Part shown: in pieces, positions 1-8,065 of the stretch
Layout of the letters: each line of letters begins with the position of its first letter
Numbering within the stretch: position 1 is the first letter of the stretch
DNA from: Acidobacteriaceae bacterium
GTDB lineage: Bacteria; Acidobacteriota; Terriglobia; Terriglobales; Acidobacteriaceae
Direction of reading: 5' to 3'
Assembly: GCA_030041515.1 (NCBI GenBank)
Contig: JASHNS010000089.1
Coordinates: forward strand, 1 to 64,000
DNA length: 64,000 nt
Translations under genes and position numbers: made by a program
Notes under the pieces: model-generated
What the model saw: only the letters and a program-made list of their open reading frames with translations
What the model was told of the DNA's origin: nothing
The model's database searches: none

Positions 1-500
1 TTGGGCAGCAGCGGCCAAACGACGAAACCCAGGAGCGCCAGAAGAATCGCGCTGCGGATTTCCTGCTGACTCAGACCTCCGGCGAATGCGCGAAACTGCG
101 GCTTGAGGGCGAGCAGCATCGCGACCAGAATCGAACAGGCCACGGGAGTGAAGATGTGCCCTTCGCCGACCAGAACGCCGAGGAGGAAGATCAGCGCCAG
201 CGCCAGCGATGTGGTCGCCTCGAGCTTGCGCTGGACGGTGATGCTGCGGAAATTGGCAAAGGCAATCAGGATAAGAACAGAGGCCCCGCTGACAACCATT
301 GCTGCGAGTCCGAGCAGCGAACCGATGAGGCCGAGCAGCGCCGCCATCGCGAAGGTGCGCGCACCGATATCCTTGTTGGACCACTCGCGCTCGAAGCCGA
401 CGAGCAGGCCAAGAGCGACGGTTACGCCAATCTTGACGGCCACTTCCGAGGCAGGGAACGGTCGGTACGGGCCGTGAAATGTCCTGAGCCAATCCTGCAT
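1..500 (-). CDS. MgtC/SapB family membrane protein, 5' part only
   Basis: The gene runs leftwards out of the window, so only about the first 166 residues are present. The start ATG (498-500) follows GGAGG with 8-base spacing. The protein begins MQDWLRTFHG and soon shows the MgtC-type segment GLLVGFEREW, then a stretch on either side of ARTFAMAALLGLIGSLLGL, followed by more hydrophobic helices (LALALIFLLGVLVGEGH and AILLALLGFVVWPLLP). This matches the larger MgtC/SapB-DUF4010 proteins, inner-membrane proteins of poorly defined transport or regulatory role. The C-terminal part that would confirm DUF4010 is outside the window. Confidence 0.75.
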   Translation of the reverse strand, partial: MQDWLRTFHGPYRPFPASEVAVKIGVTVALGLLVGFEREWSNKDIGARTFAMAALLGLIGSLLGLAAMVVSGASVLILIAFANFRSITVQRKLEATTSLALALIFLLGVLVGEGHIFTPVACSILVAMLLALKPQFRAFAGGLSQQEIRSAILLALLGFVVWPLLP

Positions 501-578
501 CGCCAATACCTCCGAAGCTCTGCCTCGGGATCCGGTTGCTCCTGAGAGGTGGGATCTCTTGCTCTTAACTCTCCGCTT

Positions 579-1208
579 CTACCTGGCCGGGCCGGGACAA
601 GCGCTGCTCAGATGGCCGTTGAGATCCTCATGTTCGATCTTGAAGGTCAGTCTGGGCCGCCCGCCGTCCTGCCGGATTTTGAATATGTAAATCCGGTCAT
701 AATCGCTGTTCGGCCACGCTGGCACTTCGGCCGGATTGTCGCCATAGCTCTTCAGCATCTGCCCGGCGAACTGGTTGAGCATCCCGTGCTCCCAGGCCAC
801 AAAGATCAAGCCATGTGCATAAGCAGGCGCCGTCAGCACCGACTGGAGTCTGGAGATATCCATGAAGCCGATCTGCGCGTTGACCGGCATGCCCAGCGCG
901 ATCGCGGTCGGCTCGATGGTCATCAGCGGACGCACATACGAATACTGATGGTTGCTTCCGTCATTGACCTGATCAGCGGGATCGGGCGCAAAGATCGCGT
1001 CCGGCCTGCCAAATCTGCCGATCAGGATCTTTGGCAACGCAAGCGCCCGGTTCAGCCCCTGGCATGTCAGTTGACCAAGGCCAGCGGCCGGCTTTTCCGC
1101 GTGACGGATTGCAACGATGGTCTCCTGTGCATGAACCGGCGCTCCGGCCCATCCAATGCCGATCAGAAGCATAGCCGCGAAACGCCAAAACCACCGTTTG
1201 AATTGCAT
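579..1208 (-). CDS. Secreted histidine phosphatase-like protein
   Basis: A 209-residue protein with an N-terminal signal peptide (MQFKRWFWRFAAMLLIGIGW, then a likely cleavage near APVHAQ). Right after it comes AIRHAEKP, the histidine-phosphatase signature in which His is the phospho-acceptor. The reading frame extends 41 codons upstream, but the ATG at 1206-1208 has GAGG well placed before it and starts the signal peptide, so I chose it. The family removes phosphate from small molecules or proteins; the substrate here is unknown. The position after the signal peptide suggests a periplasmic location. Confidence 0.7.
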   Translation of the reverse strand: MQFKRWFWRFAAMLLIGIGWAGAPVHAQETIVAIRHAEKPAAGLGQLTCQGLNRALALPKILIGRFGRPDAIFAPDPADQVNDGSNHQYSYVRPLMTIEPTAIALGMPVNAQIGFMDISRLQSVLTAPAYAHGLIFVAWEHGMLNQFAGQMLKSYGDNPAEVPAWPNSDYDRIYIFKIRQDGGRPRLTFKIEHEDLNGHLSSACPGPAR

Positions 1209-1405
1209 CCAGTTCACCTCGTCCTTCTTAACCGAGATGAACACAAGCAACCGTGGAATTGCGCCATTAGGCTTCGGCAGATGAAAGAAAAAAGTTGCGG
1301 CAGTCCCATTCTCCGGTCCCGACAAGCGCATGACCGACAGGTCGGCCTGTGAACCGGCGTGATGAACGCAGCTTCTGGAAGCCGGCGCGACGGGCCACTT
1401 CGCAT

Positions 1406-4400
1406 TCAGAAACTGAATTTCAGTGCACCCTGGAGAATGCGCGGGGGAGCCGCACTGATCACCTGGCCGAAAGTTGTGCTGCCGATATCTCCATCGACCA
1501 CCTGAGGACCATTGAACTGGGTATGGTTGAAGACGTTGAAGGCTTCCACGCGGAAAAGCAGATCCCTTGATTCCGTAAGCGGCAACTTCTTAGCGACTGC
1601 CATGTCGAAGTTGTCCGATCCGGGCCCATAGAAGAATCGGCGTTTCGAGGTGCCCGGACTTCCCAGCGCATTCATGCTGAACGAGCGAATGTTGAAATAT
1701 TTGTTGCCGTTTCTGCGCGGATCCTTGCCGAGGTGAATCGGTCCGCCGTTGTAGTCGGGCTCGTCGATGCTCGAATTGTTCACGCCGTTTGGGTTGGTCC
1801 CGATCAGAGAATTGTCGCCGTTATCAATCATGGTCACCGGGAATCCGCTGGCGATGTGGGTGATGCCGGAGAGAGACCATCCATCCGTCAGCCGGCTGGG
1901 GCGAAAGAGCCGATCAAGCGGCAGTTGATAGTCGTAGCTGACGACGAAGTTGTGCTTGATGTCGTAGGAGGAAATGGCGTAGCTCAGTGCCGGGTTAAAG
2001 GGGTTGATCTCCTCGCCGATGTTCGATGACTCATCGAGCGATTTGCCGTAGGTATAGGAGGCATCAATTTCCAGCTGGCCAGACGTGTGCCGCGCGCTCA
2101 GTTCCAGCGCATTATAGTTGGCGTGGCCGATATTCGACTGGAGAGCATTACTGCCGAAATCCGGGCCCAGTTGCTGGCGCGTTCCGTTGATGACGCCCCC
2201 CGACGCCGGATAGTAGACCGTATCCTCCCCGTAGGGTCCGCAGGTCAGCGTTCCAACCATGACATCGCTCGGGTGGCTCAGACTCAGGCAAAGGGCCGGA
2301 TTTCCGGCATTCTCGGCGATCAGCACACGCTCGCGATGTGTGGAGGAACCGACATAGGTTGCGTCGAGAACGGTCTTCGGACCGGCCTGGCGTTCGACCG
2401 AAAGCGACCACTCCTCGGTATACGGCGTGTGGTTGTGGATGTCGTATCCTGGAATGCCGCTGATCGGTTCATAGGTGGCCCAGTCGATATTCGCATCGGG
2501 GTTGCTCCGCGACGAGTTGAGCGGTGCAAACTTATAGGGAAAGGGCTGTCCGTTGTTGATTCCATCGGCCGCGCCGATGAATGGCGTTGCGAACAGCGGG
2601 GGCTCGGGACTGCTGTAAGTGGTCCCATAGGGAGCGTTGGCCGCGAGCACGCCGATCGAAGTGGCATCGATGGCCGTATAGAAGTTGCCGAAGCCGGCAC
2701 GCACGCTGGTCGATCCCGGCGAACCCAGAATATTCCCCAGGACTGTGCCTGACTCCGCCTGAGGAGACCATGCCAGGCCGATGCGCGGCGAGAAATCCAG
2801 CTTGTCGACAGGAGCGAGTGTGTTCGGAATCCCCGGATCGCCGGGATAGAGGATGCCCGGGGGCGCACCGGGAAAGACGACCGACTGTGCTCGCGGCACA
2901 AAGGTCGAGATCTGGTTATACTTTTCCGACCAGGGAGCAATGCGGTCCCAACGAAGTCCATAGTTGAAGGTCAGGTTCTGGAGAACGTGCCAGCTATCCT
3001 GCGCGAAGAGTCCGACATACTTGTTGCGATCGTAGAACGGATTGAGCTGGCTCTGGTTATATTGGCTGGGCACTCCAATCAGGAAGTCCGCGAAGTCCAC
3101 ACCAGTTTCCTGCCCGGTGAAGACAAAGCTGCCGTTGAACTGGGCGATGGGGGCGGCATTCACCTGGTCGGCATGGAACTCAGCTCCAAACTTCATGGTG
3201 TGGTTGCCCAACACCTTCGAGAAGCTGTCGGATGCCTGATAGGTATTGTTCACCTGAATGAGCTGGTTGGCGGCGGCGCCGGTTGAATAGGCGTTGAAGT
3301 TCAGATTCTCGACGCTCTGCCCGTTGGGATCGAGAGCGACGATGCTGTCGGTTCCATCTGCGTTCACAAATCCCTGAGAGGCTAGGCTCACATCGCGTCC
3401 GCCAATCGGCTGCCCGAGATTGGTGTTGTCGCGCATGAAACTTAGGTGGAACTCGTTCACCATGGTCGCGCCGAAGCTTTTCGTGTCCCCGAGTGAGAGC
3501 AACTGGGTGCGGCCGCTGGTGGCCGCCGAGAAGCCGGGAACGCTGGCGCCGCTCTGCGCAACCGGATAGGGATTGACGAGGTAAAAGTCATCGATGAAGT
3601 AATAGGCCGACGTCAGTCCCCAGCGCGCATTCCAATCGACACGAGACCCTGCCTTGTCGTCGCGCACCGTCTGGTTATAAGAGGAAGTAGCGAAGTAGCC
3701 CTGTGTCGTGTTCGGGGCCGGAATATACTGCAGCATCTTCTGCGCCGGCACCGACCAGGCCCTCTGTGGAATCACGGCATTGGGAAAGACGCATGTCGAG
3801 GATAACGTGCATCCCGGCAGGTAGTAGGGCTCGCCTGCCACGACCTGGTAGCCGAGTTTCTGCGTGAGAATGCTTGCAAAGTACGGTCCGCTCAAAAGAC
3901 CGTTCAGCTGGTTGCCGCCCGGACCTGTCGTGAAATCGAATAGATCGCCGGTACGGTCGGCGGTTGAAGGCACCGCAATACGGCCGGTATCGACACCCAT
4001 TGCCTGCCGTGTCCCCTGATAATCGAGGAAGAAGAAAAGTTTGTCCCTGCGGATCGGACCGCCTAAAGTTCCGCCGAACTGGTTCTGACGGAACGCGCCT
4101 CGCGTCGGTGAGAAGTAGTTGCGTGCGTCGAGGTCGGTGTTGCGCAGAAACTCGAAGGCATCCCCGTGAAATGCATTCGTGCCCGATTTGGTGACCACGT
4201 TGATCTGGCCGCCGCTGTATTCGCCGTATTCGGCGTCGAAGTTGCTGGTAATGATGCGGAACTCTGCGATCGAATCAAGGTTGGGAATGACTGCCGTGCC
4301 TTCGTTGACATCCTCTTCCACGTCGCTGCCGTTTACACCGAAATAGTTGGCCGTTTCCCGCTGCCCGTTGACGGACAGGTTGCCCGGGTCTAACGTCCCG

Positions 4401-4969
4401 GAAGGGTCGAGAACGGTGGCCCCTACGTCCTGCACTGTCGTGTCGGTGATCGCAGTCTGGGGCGCTACTCCTGGCTGGAGAGACAGAAGGTCGGTGAAGC
4501 TGCGTCCATTCAAAGGCACAGCGGTCATCTGCCGTCCGGCGATGACCTGGCCGAGCTGCGTGCTGGTTGTTTCGACGTGAAGAGTATTGTCGGTTACGGT
4601 CACACTCTGGGAAACGCTGCCCACAACCAGTGAGACATTGAGCGTGAGCGCAGCATTCGTGTTCAGAACAATCGCTTTCCGCTCGTACCTTTCGAATCCG
4701 GGAACTTCGACATCGAGCACATAACGGCCGACAGGAAGAACAGGCAGGCTGTAGTAGCCCTTGCTGTCGGTGTGTGTTTCCCAGGAAAGTCCGGTATCCG
4801 ATTCCCTGATGACGACGTGAGCGTTGGCAAGGACACGTCCGGACGGATCCTTGACCGTTCCCGAGATGCTGCCGCTCACACTCGCCCAAGCCGTAGTAAC
4901 GGAGGAGGCCGGAAGTATAGCGATGGCCGCCATCATCCAGATAATGAAACGAAGGGCTCTGCTAGTCAT
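1406..4969 (-). CDS. TonB-dependent receptor, Oar type with carboxypeptidase-regulatory domain
   Basis: About 1187 residues. A signal peptide (MTSRALRFIIWMMAAIAILP) is followed by a carboxypeptidase-regulatory-like beta sandwich (SISGTVKDPSGRVL to GRYVLDVEVPGFERY, about residues 33-105), a plug domain (PLNGRSFTDLLSLQPGV, then NVVTKSGTNAFHGDAFEFLR) and a long outer-membrane beta barrel ending in the aromatic LKFSF. I chose the ATG at 4969 because GGAGAGAGG precedes it; an in-frame ATG seven codons upstream is less well supported. Such receptors are greatly expanded in Acidobacteriota and are thought to import oligosaccharides or other large ligands. It lies directly downstream of a truncated multicopper oxidase on the same strand. 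Confidence 0.9.
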   Translation of the reverse strand: MTSRALRFIIWMMAAIAILPASSVTTAWASVSGSISGTVKDPSGRVLANAHVVIRESDTGLSWETHTDSKGYYSLPVLPVGRYVLDVEVPGFERYERKAIVLNTNAALTLNVSLVVGSVSQSVTVTDNTLHVETTSTQLGQVIAGRQMTAVPLNGRSFTDLLSLQPGVAPQTAITDTTVQDVGATVLDPSGTLDPGNLSVNGQRETANYFGVNGSDVEEDVNEGTAVIPNLDSIAEFRIITSNFDAEYGEYSGGQINVVTKSGTNAFHGDAFEFLRNTDLDARNYFSPTRGAFRQNQFGGTLGGPIRRDKLFFFLDYQGTRQAMGVDTGRIAVPSTADRTGDLFDFTTGPGGNQLNGLLSGPYFASILTQKLGYQVVAGEPYYLPGCTLSSTCVFPNAVIPQRAWSVPAQKMLQYIPAPNTTQGYFATSSYNQTVRDDKAGSRVDWNARWGLTSAYYFIDDFYLVNPYPVAQSGASVPGFSAATSGRTQLLSLGDTKSFGATMVNEFHLSFMRDNTNLGQPIGGRDVSLASQGFVNADGTDSIVALDPNGQSVENLNFNAYSTGAAANQLIQVNNTYQASDSFSKVLGNHTMKFGAEFHADQVNAAPIAQFNGSFVFTGQETGVDFADFLIGVPSQYNQSQLNPFYDRNKYVGLFAQDSWHVLQNLTFNYGLRWDRIAPWSEKYNQISTFVPRAQSVVFPGAPPGILYPGDPGIPNTLAPVDKLDFSPRIGLAWSPQAESGTVLGNILGSPGSTSVRAGFGNFYTAIDATSIGVLAANAPYGTTYSSPEPPLFATPFIGAADGINNGQPFPYKFAPLNSSRSNPDANIDWATYEPISGIPGYDIHNHTPYTEEWSLSVERQAGPKTVLDATYVGSSTHRERVLIAENAGNPALCLSLSHPSDVMVGTLTCGPYGEDTVYYPASGGVINGTRQQLGPDFGSNALQSNIGHANYNALELSARHTSGQLEIDASYTYGKSLDESSNIGEEINPFNPALSYAISSYDIKHNFVVSYDYQLPLDRLFRPSRLTDGWSLSGITHIASGFPVTMIDNGDNSLIGTNPNGVNNSSIDEPDYNGGPIHLGKDPRRNGNKYFNIRSFSMNALGSPGTSKRRFFYGPGSDNFDMAVAKKLPLTESRDLLFRVEAFNVFNHTQFNGPQVVDGDIGSTTFGQVISAAPPRILQGALKFSF

Positions 4970-5005
4970 GACCTCTCTCCTGTTTTCCATGTGGGGCTGG
5001 AGCCC

Positions 5006-5506
5006 TTAGCCGATGGTGATCGGGGCGTTCACGCTGGTCTGGTTGGCGAGTGACATCGTCATGCTCGCCATGTTGTCGCTCCCGGTCACTGCTGTGGCCG
5101 CTGGGAGAGCGTTCTGGAAATGAATGATCAGTTTGTCGCCGGGATTGACGACCAGGGTTGGAGCTTCGAGACCCCTCTCGGTCACATAGCAGTAGCGCAC
5201 CAGACCCTGCGAGGCGGTCACGGTGAGGAATTTCATCGTGACTTCGAGTACGCCGTTTTGACTTTGGAGCGCAGGCGGGTCTGAGATCGTTGAACCCGTT
5301 GTACTCCGGCCGCATAGCTGATCAGCAGCGGTTGTGCCGACTGCCGCGGGCGAAAGCAGTCTCGAAAGTTCCTGGGCCGAAACTGCGCCGCGGCCAGGAT
5401 ACTTATGCTGCATTTGGGCCGGAGCGACGGCTGCCAGACTGAGAGCCAGAGCGATCAGGAAGACAAAGCGAAGACGCCATGACAACCGAGCAGCAACATC
5501 CATCAT
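5006..5506 (-). pseudogene. Truncated multicopper oxidase, N-terminal cupredoxin fragment
   Basis: A 166-residue open frame with a signal peptide (WRLRFVFLIALALSLAAVAPA) and the start of a cupredoxin fold: VLEVTMKFLTVTASQGLVRYCYV, then LVVNPGDKLIIHFQNALP. In multicopper oxidases this segment comes shortly before the first copper-binding HxH motif (typically TNLHFHG). Here the frame stops after NAPITIG, before any copper ligand, and the next gene begins about 40 bases later. A full-length relative would be roughly 500-650 residues. I read it as a decayed gene. A short functional cupredoxin-like secreted protein is possible but would have no copper site. Confidence 0.65.
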
Positions 5507-5693
5507 TTCCTTGCCTCACAGGAATGCATCTGGCCATCTGAGCCCGCGGCCGAGGCCGACGGCTTAGAGAGCTGTTGAATCCTTGCGGGCAGGACCCTAT
5601 AGTGAAGGCAGCCCGCAGTCGATCTGGCTGTGGTCCCCAGGTCCCCGCGGTTCTCCGCCAAGAGTTGGCCGCGGGGGCCTGATACTTATCCTG
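5507..5693. other. Intergenic region upstream of the truncated oxidase
   Basis: No gene seen. It contains GC-rich inverted segments around 5637-5680 (CCCCGCGG and CCGCGGGGG arms) that could fold as a hairpin after the Fur-family gene, which ends at 5694 on the minus strand. No convincing T run follows in that direction. Confidence 0.4.
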
Positions 5694-6155
5694 CTACTGC
5701 AGATGTTTCTTTTTCCCTGCGGTACAGCTGCCGCAGAGCCCTCCTGCTTCGAGACGTATTACCTGAATCTCAAACTGGTTCGCCGTCGCGATTTCATGCC
5801 TCAGCCGCTCAAACGCCGGAGTCGCGAATTCGATGATCTTTCCGCACGCGAAGCAGGCAAGATGAAGATGGTCCCGCTCGGTCCTGACCTCGTAGTAATG
5901 CTTCTCCCCGTCGAGGTGCATCAGATCGAGCTCGTCAATCATGCCCAGCTTCTTCAACAGCTCAATCGTTCGATAGACGGTCGCACGGTTGATGTTTGGA
6001 GATCGCTCACGAGCCAGCCTGAGAAGGCTTGCTGCGTCAAGGTGCGTCGCCGCCTCCTGAATGGTCTCGATCAGAGCCCGGCGCTGAGCAGTGAGGCGTA
6101 TTCCTCTGGTTTCCACCTGATTCAGCAATTCATGACGCGGAAACAACGTCAGCAC
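5694..6155 (-). CDS. Fur-family metal or peroxide sensing transcriptional regulator
   Basis: 153 residues, the usual Fur length. The winged-helix part includes GIRLTAQRRALIETI and the recognition region INRATVYRTIELLKKLGMI (about residues 54-73). The dimerisation part has HYYEVRTERDHLHLACFACGKIIEF, with the histidines and CxxC typical of Fur proteins, and a second CGSC near the C-terminus, so a structural zinc site with two CxxC motifs is likely. Which metal or signal it senses cannot be told from sequence alone; a Zur, PerR or Nur-like role is possible. A perfect palindrome six bases upstream of the start suggests autoregulation. Confidence 0.85.
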   Translation of the reverse strand: MLTLFPRHELLNQVETRGIRLTAQRRALIETIQEAATHLDAASLLRLARERSPNINRATVYRTIELLKKLGMIDELDLMHLDGEKHYYEVRTERDHLHLACFACGKIIEFATPAFERLRHEIATANQFEIQVIRLEAGGLCGSCTAGKKKHLQ

Positions 6156-6160
6156 CTCTA

Positions 6161-6179
6161 GTTGCGACCAAGTCGCAAC
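6161..6179. promoter_or_regulatory. Perfect 8-3-8 palindrome, probable Fur-family operator
   Basis: GTTGCGAC-CAA-GTCGCAAC, a perfect inverted repeat immediately upstream of the Fur-family start at 6155. Its TTGCGAC half-sites resemble the TTGCAA-type half-sites of some Fur-family regulators such as Nur. Autoregulation is inferred from position and symmetry. Confidence 0.65.
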
Positions 6180-6185
6180 ATGAAA

Positions 6186-6214
6186 TATAGGACCAAATCG
6201 GTCCCATTCCTATA
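6186..6214. promoter_or_regulatory. Nested inverted repeats upstream of the Fur-family gene
   Basis: Two nested dyads: GGACC (6190-6194) with GGTCC (6200-6204), and TATAGGA (6186-6192) with TCCTATA (6208-6214). A further TAGTCC half lies at about 6226-6231. The pattern resembles Rrf2/IscR-type operators (GGACNAAATNGGTCC). No gene of that family is in the window, so the cognate protein is unknown. Confidence 0.45.
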
Positions 6215-6583
6215 TACGACATATTTAGTCCTTATTACAAGAGCGTCATGTGAATTTCACCTTCCGCTTCGGGATCATCGCAGGAGGTGGAATGCTGTGA
6301 TGAGGCGAGCCGGGTTGAAATCAATCCAATCACAGGCCTCCCGCGGTGCCTCGCCAGGCGAGGCGCCACGAGAGTCCGAACAGCGACACCCTTCGCTATA
6401 GCCGTTTGAGGGCTTTGTGCGGCATGAATATACCTGCGACATCCGCCGAATACACCCCGCCGACTCAGGAGGATGCCCTTTGAAGTTGCGGGGCCCTTGA
6501 GAACTCATAGAGAGATACCGTCGCAGCCCGAAAGGTGCTCTCCAGGGAATGATTCCGCACCGCCGACAACGCAGGCGATACGC
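6215..6583. other. Gene-poor interval with a strong GC hairpin
   Basis: No gene I can support. The one clear structure is at 6346-6368, where GGTGCCTCGCC and GGCGAGGCGCC form an 11-pair stem around a single A. It lies between the Fur-family gene and the secreted unknown, both on the minus strand, and has no T run in either direction. Confidence 0.5.
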
Positions 6584-7228
6584 CTATGACATCAGGGAAC
6601 CCCAGACCCAGGGCAGCAACTCCCACCGGCTTCCTTTGCGCTCCAGCACAACCCAGGACCAATTTCCGCACAGGTCACCGCACCACATCCCTTCCTCTAC
6701 AAGCGCCAGGGAGTGGCTTGCGTTGAAGAAGACCTCAGTGAAACTATGCAGGCCAGCTCCATCCGCGAACTCGGCAGGCGGACTGAGCACATTTGTTCTG
6801 AAGATTCGCCTCTCCTCGGCATTCAACAGACGCACCGGCAGCCTGGTCCTGAAGCTGTCACGATCGAGCTGGATCACGTCGTGGCAGTGCCGGTCGAAAT
6901 CGGCCAGGAGCTCGTTCCACTCCGCTTGCCTGTCTACGGGTGGGATCACCCCGTTGTGCGGATTCATGAGGTTTTTTCCGGAGGTGGGACGGCAGGCGCT
7001 GTCGAGTGGCATCGCAGTCGTGGTGTCCTCGATGAGCCATTGCGTTCTTTTGGCATCTCGCCATTCGATCGGGCCGCTCCTGAGCAGCATTGAATAGATG
7101 GCATAGGAGTCCTCGGCTCTACTGGGCGGCATAGGCTGAGGCGGCGCGTAACGCGGCGCCCCGCCCCCCTGTGCCAAGAGGGGAGCGGTCAATCCGGCAG
7201 AGATTAACAGGACTAGCAGAGTTCGCAT
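6584..7228 (-). CDS. Secreted protein of unknown function
   Basis: 214 residues from the ATG at 7226-7228, which has AGGAGG upstream and opens a clear signal peptide (MRTLLVLLISAGLTAPLLAQ). The mature part is acidic and tryptophan-rich and begins with a proline-rich linker (PQPMPPSRAEDSYAIYSMLL). It ends with a short segment rich in Cys, Trp and Val (MWCGDLCGNW, then SWVVLERKG). I recognise no catalytic motif. It resembles a family of acidobacterial exported proteins of similar length, but I cannot name a function. Confidence 0.65.
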   Translation of the reverse strand: MRTLLVLLISAGLTAPLLAQGGGAPRYAPPQPMPPSRAEDSYAIYSMLLRSGPIEWRDAKRTQWLIEDTTTAMPLDSACRPTSGKNLMNPHNGVIPPVDRQAEWNELLADFDRHCHDVIQLDRDSFRTRLPVRLLNAEERRIFRTNVLSPPAEFADGAGLHSFTEVFFNASHSLALVEEGMWCGDLCGNWSWVVLERKGSRWELLPWVWGSLMS

Positions 7229-7669
7229 CCTGGCGCCTCCTGGGAATGCTGAAAGAGCCAGTGGGGTTCGTGAACCCATCGTGCATGTTCGCCGATGCAC
7301 TCGTCAAACCTCCCTGGTCGTATCGGCGGCGCTGGAGGACTTCGTTCGCTTTCGCAGGGTGACACGGCTCCCGCGCGCTGCGGCTTTGCGCCATTCGCGG
7401 TTTATGCGGAGGTGTGGGAAGTATGTTGTGGGCCTTTGTGCCTTAATCCTGACAGTGCCAATCGCAGAAGAAGCTGTTCCCAGCACGAAGGGCGGATGCA
7501 GGTCTGTGACGGCGGTCACAAACCCGGACTCAGTTTCCGGAATACGCTTTTCTAAACAACGCGCAATGACCCTTTGCGGCAACTGAAGCCTCACTCCCCC
7601 GAATCGAGCGACGGTGCCGCGCACTTCATAGTTTGTTCTGCTTCAAATGGAGAAGGGTGGGCGAGTCGG
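7229..7669. other. Intergenic region, nothing identified
   Basis: About 440 bases upstream of the secreted unknown (minus strand) and of the small gene at 7670 (plus strand). The short open frames here have no ribosome site or composition that supports coding. It probably carries divergent promoters, but I could not place them. Confidence 0.4.
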
Positions 7670-7969
7670 GTGAAAAAGGGCAGAGAGAGGAAATCTCAAT
7701 ACCGGCTTATCGCACAGCACGTCCGTGGGAATGTCAAAGGTCCATGGCGCCTGATCGCATATGGAAATGGCAGAACCTTCCCACCCTGTCATTTCCAATC
7801 CGCCGACGAGCTATTGCGAACGATGCATTTGGCGCTGCCCGATCACAACGATCCGGGCCTGCCTGCGACCGGCGTCGAGCGAGGAGAAAGCTACATTCTG
7901 TTCAGCGAAGACGTCATGCTTGACGAGATGCAGATGTCAATTCTGGGCTTGTTGCCATCAAAGCCATAA
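7670..7969 (+). CDS. Small hypothetical protein
   Basis: About 99 residues if the GTG at 7670 is the start; the open frame continues upstream to 7574. The C-terminal two thirds look protein-like (WRLIAYGNGRTFPPCHF, then SADELLRTMHLALPDH and YILFSEDVMLDEMQMSILGL), with amphipathic acidic helices. No known domain recognised. The ribosome site is weak and the start uncertain. It is isolated between two minus-strand genes. Confidence 0.42.
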   Translation: MKKGRERKSQYRLIAQHVRGNVKGPWRLIAYGNGRTFPPCHFQSADELLRTMHLALPDHNDPGLPATGVERGESYILFSEDVMLDEMQMSILGLLPSKP

Positions 7970-8065
7970 TCAGAGACATTCTCCCGCTCCTCGCTATTAT
8001 TCGGCCCCTTACTCCAAAGAACAGGCGATGTCCGGCCGCTCCGCCTGTCGTGGCCCCTAAAGGGT

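Noticed and set aside
5637..5680. Possible terminator after the Fur-family gene
   Set aside because: GC-rich inverted segments but no T run in the right direction.
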